Below, piece after piece: positions 1 through 7,157 of a stretch of 9,383 nt of DNA. Within the stretch, counting starts at the first letter, position 1. The number at the start of each line of letters is the position of its first letter. Location of the stretch: the NCBI GenBank assembly GCA_905236735.1, contig CAJOOU010000153.1:1-9383 (forward strand), given 5' to 3'. The notes beneath the pieces were generated by a model, which saw nothing but the letters and a program-made list of their open reading frames with translations, was not told the origin of the DNA and did no database searches. The DNA is from an uncultured Eubacterium sp. GTDB lineage: Bacteria > Bacillota > Clostridia > Lachnospirales > Lachnospiraceae. The translations under genes and the position numbers were made by a program.

Positions 1-995
1 CCCTTACCTTTAAGCATATCGGAAAGTGACTTGAGCGCTCTGTTACCCGGACCTGTTACCGGACGACCGCGTCTGCCGTTATCAATGAGGGCATCAACAG
101 CCTCCTGCAGCATTCTCTTTTCATTACGAACAATGATGTCCGGAGCTCCAAGGTCAAGGAGTCTCCTCAAACGGTTGTTTCTGTTAATAATTCTTCTGTA
201 TAAATCATTAAGGTCGGATGTCGCAAATCTGCCACCGTCAAGCTGCACCATCGGGCGAAGATCCGGTGGGATAACAGGAATAACCGTCATTATCATCCAC
301 TCCGGCTTGTTTCCTGACTCACGGAATGCTTCCACAACCTCAAGTCTCTTTATAATTCTTGCACGTTTCTGACCTGTAGCATCTTCAAGTCCACTCTTAA
401 GTTCCTCTGATTCTTTGTCAAGGTCAATCGCCTTAAGGAGCTCCAGAATAGCTTCAGCACCCATTCCTACTCTAAAAGAACTGCCGTAAGTCTCGCGGGC
501 ATCCTGATACTCGCTTTCTGTAAGCACCTGCTTATACATAAGGTTTGTATCACCGGCATCAAGTACGATGTATGATGCGAAGTAAAGTACTCTCTCAAGA
601 GTTCTCGGCGAAAGGTCAAGAATAAGTCCCATACGGCTCGGGATACCCTTAAAGTACCATATGTGAGATACCGGGGCAGCAAGCTCAATTCTTCCCATAC
701 GCTCTCTACGCACGCTAGCCTTGGTGATTTCTACACCGCACCTGTCGCAGACAACGCCTTTATAACGGATTTTTTTATATTTACCGCAGTGGCATTCCCA
801 GTCCTTGCTTGGTCCGAAAATCTTCTCACAGAAAAGACCGTCCTTTTCCGGCTTTAATGTTCTGTAATTTATGGTTTCAGGCTTTATTACCTCACCCCTT
901 GACCATTTAATAATGGTTTCGGGCGACGCGAGTCCGATTTTTATCGCGTCAAAGCTGTATGCCTGGTTCATTTTAGCACCGCTATTATCAGCCAA
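1..995 (-). CDS. rpoC: RNA polymerase beta' subunit, 5' part (runs off the left edge)
   Basis: This is the first 331 codons of the largest RNA polymerase subunit, which forms the clamp and, with RpoB, the catalytic centre. Visible parts: the N-terminal region SPETIIKWSRGEV...KPETINYRTLKPEKDGLF, the zinc-binding cysteines CHC...CDRC (residues 68, 70, 83 and 86 counted from the TTG), and the lid/zipper region PPDLRPMVQLDGGRFATSD. The window ends just after LSDMLKGK, before the NADFDGDQM active-site motif. The chosen start is a TTG at 995: GGGG preceded by AAA (1006-1012) lies 10 nt upstream. An in-frame ATG at 971 begins at the same point as the Bacillus protein but has no convincing ribosome binding site. 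An in-frame GTG at 1004 sits too close to the purine run. The gene begins 17 nt after the rpoB stop and is surely co-transcribed with it. The product is near certain; the start is only moderately so. Confidence 0.96.
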   Translation of the reverse strand, partial: MADNSGAKMNQAYSFDAIKIGLASPETIIKWSRGEVIKPETINYRTLKPEKDGLFCEKIFGPSKDWECHCGKYKKIRYKGVVCDRCGVEITKASVRRERMGRIELAAPVSHIWYFKGIPSRMGLILDLSPRTLERVLYFASYIVLDAGDTNLMYKQVLTESEYQDARETYGSSFRVGMGAEAILELLKAIDLDKESEELKSGLEDATGQKRARIIKRLEVVEAFRESGNKPEWMIMTVIPVIPPDLRPMVQLDGGRFATSDLNDLYRRIINRNNRLRRLLDLGAPDIIVRNEKRMLQEAVDALIDNGRRGRPVTGPGNRALKSLSDMLKGK

Positions 996-1005
996 TTTAT
1001 TCACG

Positions 1006-1012
1006 CCCCTTT
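1006..1012 (-). promoter_or_regulatory. rpoC ribosome binding site, which decides the start codon
   Basis: AAAGGGG on the minus strand overlaps the end of the short rpoB-rpoC gap. It is 10 nt from the TTG at 995, 1 nt from a GTG at 1004 and 34 nt from the ATG at 971. Only the TTG has workable spacing, so this site favours a non-ATG start and an eight-residue N-terminal extension (MADNSGAK) relative to the ATG. Confidence 0.6.
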
Positions 1013-4000
1013 CTACTCTTCGTCATAATCGCCGTCATATACTGCAGCAAGTTCATCCTCAACATATTCTTCGGTAAACTCGTCCTCATATACTTCTTCC
1101 GGCTCTTCTTCTATATTTTCAAGCTGTCCGTCTTCGGTAAACTCCTGCTTGGTATAGCCGTGAGCCTCAAAGCTCTCGTTCTTCTCATAGCCAAAGTCCT
1201 TATCCGAACCTAAGATTGCATTTATATTGGTGTTACCGTATTCGCTGGTCTCGATAAGCTCTACTTCCTCACGGTTTTCATCAAGCACCTTGACATCAAG
1301 TCCGAGAGACTGGAGCTCCTTAAGGAGCACCTTGAATGATTCCGGTATGCCCGGTTCAGGTATATTGTCTCCTTTGATAATTGCTTCGTATGTCTTAACA
1401 CGGCCTACAACATCATCGGATTTGACTGTAAGTATCTCCTGAAGGGTGTAAGATGCACCATAAGCCTCAAGAGCCCAAACTTCCATCTCTCCGAAACGCT
1501 GTCCACCGAACTGTGCCTTACCACCGAGCGGCTGCTGGGTAACAAGTGAGTACGGACCGGTTGAACGGGCATGAATCTTATCATCAACAAGGTGATGAAG
1601 TTTGAGATAATGCATGTGTCCGATTGTAACAGGACTGTCAAAGTATTCTCCCGTACGACCGTCACGAAGCCTTACCTTACCGTCTCTTGAAATCGGAACG
1701 CCCTTCCAGAGTGCTCTGTGCTGTCTGTTATCTGAAAGATACTCCATTACCTCAGGCAGCAGTTCTGCCTTATGCAGAGAGCTGAAAGTAGGAGCCTTCT
1801 TGTCGTATTCTTTTCTTTCCTTTTCAGCAATTTCTTTTGCTTCTTTATCATCAAAAGGTAGATTGACATAGTCATTCGCCAAATCAAGCGTATCCATAAT
1901 GTCATTCTCCTTTGCGCCGTCAAATACCGGTGTGGCAATGTTAAAACCAAGAGCCTTCGCAGCAAGAGAAAGATGTATCTCAAGCACCTGTCCGATGTTC
2001 ATTCGCGAAGGCACGCCGAGCGGATTAAGCACGATATCGAGTGGGCGGCCATTCGGAAGGAACGGCATATCCTCTACCGGAAGCACACGGGAAACGACAC
2101 CCTTGTTACCATGACGACCGGCCATCTTATCACCAACCGAAATCTTTCTCTTCTGAGCTATATAGATTCTTACGGCCTGATTTACTCCCGGAGAAAGTTC
2201 GTCTCCGTTTTCTCTTGTAAATACCTTGGCATCTACTACAATGCCATATTCACCGTGTGGCACTTTAAGAGAAGTATCTCTGACCTCACGGGCCTTTTCT
2301 CCGAAGATGGCACGAAGAAGTCTTTCTTCAGCTGTAAGTTCGGTTTCTCCCTTAGGTGTTACCTTACCTACAAGAATATCGCCGGCCTGCACCTCAGCAC
2401 CGATTCGGATGATTCCTCTTTCGTCGAGATCCTTAAGGGCATCATCGCCTACGCCCGGTACATCGCGGGTAATCTCTTCCGGTCCGAGCTTTGTATCTCG
2501 TGACTCTGTCTCATATTCCTCAACATGGATTGATGTATATACATCCTCCTGTACAAGTCTCTCACTGAGAAGGACAGCATCCTCGTAGTTATAGCCTTCC
2601 CATGTCATAAATCCGATAAGAGGGTTCTTACCAAGGGCAAGCTCTCCTCCGGATGTGGAAGGTCCGTCAGCAATAACTTCACCCGCTTCAACATGATCAC
2701 CTCTGTTTACTATAGGTCTCTGGTTGTAGCAGTTGCTCTGGTTTGAGCGCTCAAATTTGCTGAGATGGAAGGTCTCTGTCTCCTTTGTATCGTCATATCT
2801 GATAACGATTTCGTTCGATACAACTTTTTCAATTGTGCCGGCTCTTTTAGCTACCACGCATACACCGGAGTCTACTGCCGTCTTAGGCTCCATTCCGGTA
2901 CCTACTACAGGCGCTTCGGTTGTAAGAAGCGGCACTGCCTGACGCTGCATGTTAGAACCCATAAGTGCACGGTTGGCATCGTCGTTCTCAAGGAAAGGAA
3001 TGAGTGCTGTAGCCACCGAGAATACCATCTTCGGCGACACATCCATGTAATCAAACATGGTCTTTTCATACTCCTGTGTCTCCTCACGGAAACGACCTGA
3101 AACCGAATTTCTGACAAAGTGGCCATCACTGTCAAGCTGCTCATTAGCCTGCGCAACATGATAGTTGTCCTCTTCATCTGCAGTCATATATACAACTTCC
3201 TCAGTAACCCTCGGGTTCTGCGGATCTGTTTTATCTATCTTTCTGTACGGAGCCTCAATAAATCCGTACTCATTGATTCTCGCATACGAAGCAAGAGAGT
3301 TGATAAGTCCGATGTTCGGTCCTTCAGGGGTCTCAATCGGGCACATTCTTCCATAGTGCGAATAGTGTACATCTCGCACCTCAAATCCTGCACGGTCTCT
3401 TGAAAGACCACCCGGTCCAAGGGCTGAAAGTCTTCTCTTATGTGTAAGCTCACCAAGCGGATTGTTCTGATCCATGAACTGTGAAAGCTGTGATGAACCA
3501 AAGAACTCTTTTACCGCTGCCGTTACCGGCTTGATGTTAATAAGACTCTGAGGAGTAATATTCTCCTGATCCTGAGTTGTCATTCTCTCTCTTACAACTC
3601 TCTCAAGTCTTGAAAGACCGATTCTGTACTGGTTCTGGAGAAGTTCTCCGACCGCACGGATTCGTCTGTTTCCAAGGTGATCGATATCGTCACTGTTTCC
3701 GATGCCATACTCTAAATGAATATTGTAGTTAATCGATGCAAGGATATCTTCTTTTGTAATATGCTTAGGCACAAGCTCATGAATCTGCTTTTTCATAGCA
3801 GCCACCCTGTCTTCATGAGACTCACATTCTTCGAGGATCTGTACAAGAAGCGGATAGTATACTCTCTGATCTATTCCAAGTTCTTCTTTTGTAATATCGC
3901 AGAAATTCTCAATGTGAACCATCATATTTGAAAGGACTTTTACCTTGCGCTCTTCTGCCTGTACCCATACATACGGAACCGCCGTATCCTGAATAGCATC

Positions 4001-4978
4001 AGCCATATCGCGGGATACAGTCATGCCCTTCTCGGCTACAATTTCGCCTGTAGAGGCATCCACTACATCCTCAGCAAGTACATGTCCCGAAAGACGGTTT
4101 CTGAAAGAAAGCTTTTTGTTGAATTTATAGCGTCCGACTCTGGCAAGGTCGTATCTTCTTGCGTCAAAGAACATACTGTTAATAAGCCCCTCAGCACTTT
4201 CTACAGTGAGCGGCTCGCCCGGACGGATTTTTTTGTACAACTCCAGGAGACCTCTCTCATAAGAGCCGTCTCCTGATTCTGCGTTTATCGAAGGATCTTT
4301 GGCAAAGCTGGCCAGAATCTTCGGTTCTTCACCAAACAAATCTATAATCTCGGCGTTGGTACCGATACCAAGCGCACGGATAAGCACGGTAATAGGAACC
4401 TTTCTGGTTCTGTCTACGCGCACATAAAATACATCATTGGAGTCAGTTTCATACTCAAGCCATGCACCCCTGTTCGGGATGACAGTTGCCGAATACAGAG
4501 TCTTACCGATTTTATCACGGCTTATACCATAATAGATACCGGGTGAACGAACAAGCTGACTGACGATAACTCGCTCAGCTCCGTTGATAACGAAGGTACC
4601 TGTCTCGGTCATAAGCGGCAGGTCGCCCATAAAAATCTCATGCTCGTTTATCTCATCCAGCTCTTTATTGTAAAGTCTTACCTTTACCTTAAGCGGAGCT
4701 GCATAAGTAGCATCCCTCTCCTTACACTCTGCGATAGTATACTTCTTGTCTTCCTCGCAAAGAGTAAAGTCTACGAATTCCAGACTCAGGTGGTCACTGT
4801 AATCGGAAATCGGGGAAATGTCCTCAAACACCTCTTTGAGTCCCTCGCTCAAGAACCACTGATATGAGTTTTTCTGCACCTCAATCAGGTTTGGCATTTC
4901 AAGAACTTCCTTCTGTCTCGAGTAGCTCATTCGAATACCTTTGCCGGATTCAATCGGGCGTATTCTGTTTTTCTCCAT
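1013..4978 (-). CDS. rpoB: RNA polymerase beta subunit
   Basis: Second-largest subunit of RNA polymerase, 1321 residues from the ATG at 4978. This start has AGAGGTGAT 6 nt upstream; an in-frame ATG 18 codons earlier (5032) has only a weak site and lies in the leader. Diagnostic stretches include FFGSSQLSQFMDQNNPLGEL (rifampicin-binding cluster, with D503, H513 and S518 matching E. coli D516, H526 and S531), CPIETPEGPNIGLINSL, GDKMAGRHGNKG at 949-960 (K951 and K959 match the active-site lysines E. coli K1065 and K1073), and GGKAQFGGQRFGEMEVWALE near the C terminus. It is longer than the Bacillus protein (1193 residues) and ends in a strongly acidic tail at about 1285-1321. The rifampicin-pocket residues are wild type, predicting susceptibility at this site. 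It follows rplL after a terminator and its own promoter, and leads directly into rpoC. Confidence 0.98.
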   Translation of the reverse strand: MEKNRIRPIESGKGIRMSYSRQKEVLEMPNLIEVQKNSYQWFLSEGLKEVFEDISPISDYSDHLSLEFVDFTLCEEDKKYTIAECKERDATYAAPLKVKVRLYNKELDEINEHEIFMGDLPLMTETGTFVINGAERVIVSQLVRSPGIYYGISRDKIGKTLYSATVIPNRGAWLEYETDSNDVFYVRVDRTRKVPITVLIRALGIGTNAEIIDLFGEEPKILASFAKDPSINAESGDGSYERGLLELYKKIRPGEPLTVESAEGLINSMFFDARRYDLARVGRYKFNKKLSFRNRLSGHVLAEDVVDASTGEIVAEKGMTVSRDMADAIQDTAVPYVWVQAEERKVKVLSNMMVHIENFCDITKEELGIDQRVYYPLLVQILEECESHEDRVAAMKKQIHELVPKHITKEDILASINYNIHLEYGIGNSDDIDHLGNRRIRAVGELLQNQYRIGLSRLERVVRERMTTQDQENITPQSLINIKPVTAAVKEFFGSSQLSQFMDQNNPLGELTHKRRLSALGPGGLSRDRAGFEVRDVHYSHYGRMCPIETPEGPNIGLINSLASYARINEYGFIEAPYRKIDKTDPQNPRVTEEVVYMTADEEDNYHVAQANEQLDSDGHFVRNSVSGRFREETQEYEKTMFDYMDVSPKMVFSVATALIPFLENDDANRALMGSNMQRQAVPLLTTEAPVVGTGMEPKTAVDSGVCVVAKRAGTIEKVVSNEIVIRYDDTKETETFHLSKFERSNQSNCYNQRPIVNRGDHVEAGEVIADGPSTSGGELALGKNPLIGFMTWEGYNYEDAVLLSERLVQEDVYTSIHVEEYETESRDTKLGPEEITRDVPGVGDDALKDLDERGIIRIGAEVQAGDILVGKVTPKGETELTAEERLLRAIFGEKAREVRDTSLKVPHGEYGIVVDAKVFTRENGDELSPGVNQAVRIYIAQKRKISVGDKMAGRHGNKGVVSRVLPVEDMPFLPNGRPLDIVLNPLGVPSRMNIGQVLEIHLSLAAKALGFNIATPVFDGAKENDIMDTLDLANDYVNLPFDDKEAKEIAEKERKEYDKKAPTFSSLHKAELLPEVMEYLSDNRQHRALWKGVPISRDGKVRLRDGRTGEYFDSPVTIGHMHYLKLHHLVDDKIHARSTGPYSLVTQQPLGGKAQFGGQRFGEMEVWALEAYGASYTLQEILTVKSDDVVGRVKTYEAIIKGDNIPEPGIPESFKVLLKELQSLGLDVKVLDENREEVELIETSEYGNTNINAILGSDKDFGYEKNESFEAHGYTKQEFTEDGQLENIEEEPEEVYEDEFTEEYVEDELAAVYDGDYDEE

Positions 4979-5066
4979 TGACGCATCACCTCTCGTATAT
5001 TTATTTTGCAGGCATACCCTAAAAATAGGCATAGTACACCCACCGCACCATAAAAGTGCAACTTAT

Positions 5067-5095
5067 ACTATACAACAATTCATCTCCTTATGCAA
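5067..5095 (-). promoter_or_regulatory. sigma-A promoter for rpoBC
   Basis: The -35 box TTGCAT (5095-5090) and -10 box TATAGT (5072-5067) are separated by exactly 17 nt. The predicted start is near 5060, giving a leader of about 80 nt before rpoB. The promoter lies downstream of the rplL terminator, so it can supply rpoBC independently of read-through. The leader contains two small possible hairpins: GCAC/GTGC (5059-5056 with 5048-5045) and CCTA/TAGG around TTTT. No known riboregulator is recognised. Confidence 0.75.
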
Positions 5096-5155
5096 GAATT
5101 ATTTTTAAAAAATTATTGCAAAATATTATCAAAGCCCACAATCTGCATTTAAAGC

Positions 5156-5186
5156 AAAAAAGGCGGGAACAAATCGTTCCCGCCTT
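5156..5186 (-). terminator. Intrinsic terminator between rplL and rpoB
   Basis: On the minus strand, AAGGCGGGAAC (5186-5176), loop GATTT, then GTTCCCGCCTT (5170-5160) form a perfect 11-bp stem whose 3' end runs into six consecutive T (5161-5156). It lies 19 nt after the rplL stop. It ends the rplJL transcript fully or in part, comparable in position to the partial terminator between rplL and rpoB of enterobacteria. Confidence 0.9.
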
Positions 5187-5205
5187 AAAAACATACGTAG
5201 GATGA

Positions 5206-5583
5206 TTACTTAAGTGTAACCTTTGCTCCTTCAGCTTCAAGCTTAGTCTTGATGTCTTCAGCTTCTGCCTTCTCAGCACCTTCTTTGAGTACCTTCGGTG
5301 CGCCGTCAACAACTTCCTTAGCTTCTTTAAGTCCAAGGCCTGTAACCTCACGAACAACCTTGATAACCTTAACTTTGTTAGGACCTACTTCTGTAAGTTC
5401 TACATCGAATGAATCCTTATCATCTCCGCCTGCTGCATCTCCGCCTGCTGCTGCTGCAACTACAACGCCTGCTGCTGCCGATACGCCGAATTCTTCTTCA
5501 CAAGCCTTTACAAGCTCGTTTAACTCTAATACTGTAAGCTCTTTGATAGCATCAATGATTTCTGCTGATGTTAATTTTGCCAT
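5206..5583 (-). CDS. rplL: 50S ribosomal protein L7/L12
   Basis: Protein of 125 residues, the usual length. L12 dimers bind the C-terminal helix of L10, and their mobile C-terminal domains recruit and stimulate translation GTPases. The N-terminal dimerisation domain (MAKLTSAEIIDAIKEL...) is followed by an alanine/glycine hinge at about residues 38-55 and the C-terminal domain with VKVIKVVREVTGLGLKEAK, the conserved GTPase-contact face. GGAGG lies 7 nt before the ATG at 5583. An in-frame ATG five codons upstream would place the ribosome binding site inside the gene and is rejected. The gene follows rplJ after 55 nt with no hairpin of note between them, and is followed by a strong terminator. 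Nothing is unusual in the sequence. Confidence 0.98.
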   Translation of the reverse strand: MAKLTSAEIIDAIKELTVLELNELVKACEEEFGVSAAAGVVVAAAAGGDAAGGDDKDSFDVELTEVGPNKVKVIKVVREVTGLGLKEAKEVVDGAPKVLKEGAEKAEAEDIKTKLEAEGAKVTLK

Positions 5584-5638
5584 TTTTATTTCCTCCATTT
5601 AAAAATTTAATAATATGTTTCAGTAAATATATACTATT

Positions 5639-6235
5639 TTACTCTTCTGCAGGTGCTGCAGCTTCTTCTGCCGGAGCCTCTTCTGTAGCCGGAGCTTCTT
5701 CAGCTGCCGGTGCCTCCTCTGCTGCTGCCTCTGCCGGAGCTGCTTCTCCGGCACCACCCTTGTCAGCAAGCTGCTGCATAACGCGAGCGAAGTTTGCGAT
5801 AGGTGACTGGATAGAACCAAGTAACTTTGAAAGAAGTTCTTCTCTTGATGGAACCTTTGCTACTTCAGCGATTCCTGCTGCATCATAGAAGTTTCCTTCT
5901 ACAATACCGGCCTTAAGCTCTAACTTTGGAGCTGTCTTGGCGAACTTGGCCAAAACTCTTGCCGGTGCAGTTGCATCATCCTTTGAAATAGCAATAGCAC
6001 TCGGTCCTTTAAGTGAATCTGTCAAAGACTCAAACTCAGTATCTTTGAACGCAAATGTCATCATTGTGTTCTTATATACTTTATATATAACGCCGGCTTC
6101 TCTGAGTTCTTTACGAAGACGGGTGTCCTCTTCAACTGTAAGGCCGCGATAGTCAACTAATACTACTGACTGAGCGTCTTTTACATTTTCAATAATGTCC
6201 TGAACTATTGGCTGTTTTTCTGCAACCTTTGCCAT
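5639..6235 (-). CDS. rplJ: 50S ribosomal protein L10 with a long Ala/Glu/Pro-rich tail
   Basis: L10 anchors the L12 dimers to the stalk base of 23S rRNA, next to L11. The protein has 198 residues, against about 165 in E. coli and Bacillus. The N-terminal globular domain carries the typical AQSVVLVDYRGLTVEEDTRLR...VYKNTM segment and LKGPSAIAIS. The L12-binding helix is at about residues 130-159 (SREELLSKLLGSIQSPIANF...). Residues 160-198 are a low-complexity extension made only of G, A, E, P and T, with repeats of EEAPA. The start at 6235 has AAAGGAGG 7 nt upstream. A longer in-frame ATG at 6313 falls inside the attenuator hairpin and is rejected. Expression is probably autoregulated by L10-L12 binding to the leader upstream. 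Confidence 0.97.
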   Translation of the reverse strand: MAKVAEKQPIVQDIIENVKDAQSVVLVDYRGLTVEEDTRLRKELREAGVIYKVYKNTMMTFAFKDTEFESLTDSLKGPSAIAISKDDATAPARVLAKFAKTAPKLELKAGIVEGNFYDAAGIAEVAKVPSREELLSKLLGSIQSPIANFARVMQQLADKGGAGEAAPAEAAAEEAPAAEEAPATEEAPAEEAAAPAEE

Positions 6236-6269
6236 GATTTTTCCTCCTTTAATTATTTTTACGGAATTT

Positions 6270-6304
6270 AAAAATCCCTTACCGCCGCAAAGACAGTAAG
6301 GGAT
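6270..6304 (-). terminator. Attenuator terminator in the rplJ leader
   Basis: On the minus strand, ATCCCTTAC (6304-6296) pairs with GTAAGGGAT (6282-6274). Four further pairs (U-G, G-C, U-G, C-G) extend the stem to 13 bp around a UUUGC loop. Five T follow (6274-6270). It lies between the promoter and rplJ, 34 nt before the start codon, so it can stop transcription before the genes. Its 5' arm and loop contain CTGTCTT (6296-6290), complementary to AAGACAG in the L10-leader element. Confidence 0.75.
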
Positions 6305-6324
6305 ATTAATCACAAAATAATACT

Positions 6325-6386
6325 GATTACATCCTCGGCAAGCTCTTAAAAAGATTACGCCTTAGCACTTGCTGTCTTCGGGTAGT
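6325..6386 (-). promoter_or_regulatory. Ribosomal protein L10 leader RNA element
   Basis: In the 160-nt leader of rplJ the minus strand reads CCCGAAGACAGCAAG (6383-6369), a variable segment, then CTTGCCGAGGATGT (6343-6330). GCAAG pairs with CTTGC, and the flanking CCGAAGA and CGAGGA form the purine-rich internal loop I recall from the Firmicute L10 leader, where the L10(L12)4 complex binds. The match is to the remembered consensus, not from a covariance search. Together with the downstream terminator it forms a likely autogenous attenuation device. Confidence 0.8.
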
Positions 6387-6403
6387 TTTCAATCACGAAC
6401 GCC

Positions 6404-6433
6404 ATTATAGCATTCATTTATATTGGTTGTCAA
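6404..6433 (-). promoter_or_regulatory. Strong sigma-A promoter for rplJL
   Basis: The -35 box is a perfect TTGACA (6433-6428) and the -10 box a perfect TATAAT (6409-6404), with an 18-nt spacer and an extended -10 TGC directly before it. The start is predicted near 6397. It begins only about 20 nt after the rplA stop, so rplJL can be transcribed at a higher rate than rplKA, which fits the four or more L12 copies per ribosome. Confidence 0.88.
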
Positions 6434-6434
6434 C

Positions 6435-6457
6435 CATAAAAGCAAATTACTTTTATG
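6435..6457 (-). repeat. Perfect inverted repeat across the rplA stop codon
   Basis: CATAAAAG (6457-6450) and CTTTTATG (6442-6435) on the minus strand are perfect 8-nt complements around a 7-nt loop. The rplA stop TAA (6455-6453) is in the 5' arm, and the -35 box of the rplJ promoter starts 1 nt after the repeat. No T run follows, so it is not a standard terminator. The stem is mostly A-T and may be chance. Confidence 0.5.
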
Positions 6458-7145
6458 CGAACTTAGCTGTGTTAACCTTAACACCCGGTCCCATTGTAGG
6501 AGCGATTGATAAGCTCTTGATGTATGTTCCCTTGAGTGAAGAAGGTTTTGCTTTTACGATTGCATCCATAAGCGTCTGGAAGTTGTCGTTTAACTGTTCT
6601 GCTGTAAAAGAAGCTTTTCCGATTGGAACATGAATAATATTTGTTTTATCCAGACGATACTCAATCTTACCTGCTTTAATATCAGCGATAGCCTGTGCAA
6701 CATCCATTGTAACCGTGCCGGCCTTCGGGTTTGGCATTAATCCCTTAGGTCCAAGTACACGACCGAGTCTTCCGACAACGCCCATCATGTCAGGTGTAGC
6801 AACAACTACATCAAACTCAAACCATCCTTCATTCTGAATCTTCGGAATGAGTTCTTCTCCTCCTACATAATCAGCTCCGGCTGCCTCAGCCTCGTCAACT
6901 TTGTTACCCTTTGCAAATACAAGAACTCTTACAGACTTACCTGTTCCGTGAGGAAGTACTACAGCGCCTCTGATCTGCTGCTCTGCATGACGACCATCAC
7001 ATCCTGTTCTGATATGAGCTTCAATTGTCTCATCAAACTTAGCCTTTGAAACCTTCTTTGCAAGTTCGATTGCTTCTTCCGGATCGTAGAGCGTATTTCT
7101 GTCAATAAGCTTTGCGCTCTCTGTATACTGTTTACTATGTTTCAT
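6453..7145 (-). CDS. rplA: 50S ribosomal protein L1
   Basis: L1 forms the mobile stalk at the E site, guiding deacylated tRNA out, and also represses its own mRNA. At 230 residues it is the usual bacterial size (E. coli 234). Hallmarks are the N-terminal TLYDPEEAIELAKKVSKAKFDE, GAVVLPHGTGKSVRVLVFAKG, the central GRLGRVLGPKGLMPNPKAGTVT at 125-146 (the domain II signature) and DKTNIIHVPIGKASF near the end. The ATG at 7145 has AGGAGG 5 nt upstream. That site lies one base after a hairpin resembling the L1 target, 49 nt downstream of rplK. The gene is probably co-transcribed with rplK. Confidence 0.98.
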   Translation of the reverse strand: MKHSKQYTESAKLIDRNTLYDPEEAIELAKKVSKAKFDETIEAHIRTGCDGRHAEQQIRGAVVLPHGTGKSVRVLVFAKGNKVDEAEAAGADYVGGEELIPKIQNEGWFEFDVVVATPDMMGVVGRLGRVLGPKGLMPNPKAGTVTMDVAQAIADIKAGKIEYRLDKTNIIHVPIGKASFTAEQLNDNFQTLMDAIVKAKPSSLKGTYIKSLSIAPTMGPGVKVNTAKFA

Positions 7146-7157
7146 AATTGCCTCCTA

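Noticed and set aside
1973..2503. Plus-strand open frame of 176 codons antisense to rpoB
   Set aside because: It lies wholly inside rpoB, whose own frame shows full family conservation. The antisense translation has no recognisable domain and no ribosome binding site stands out.
5156..5186. Terminator acting also on the plus strand
   Set aside because: The stem is symmetric, but on the plus strand it is followed by A rather than T, and no plus-strand gene precedes it.
5640..5760. GCT/GCC/GGA-rich simple repeat as a mobile or CRISPR-like repeat
   Set aside because: The repetition follows codons for Ala, Glu and Pro in the L10 tail, stays in frame, and has no regular spacer or repeat unit.
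6236..6313. In-frame N-terminal extension of rplJ (MINIPYCLCGGKG...)
   Set aside because: It is translated from the attenuator hairpin. The ATG at 6235 has an ideal ribosome binding site and gives the normal L10 N terminus.
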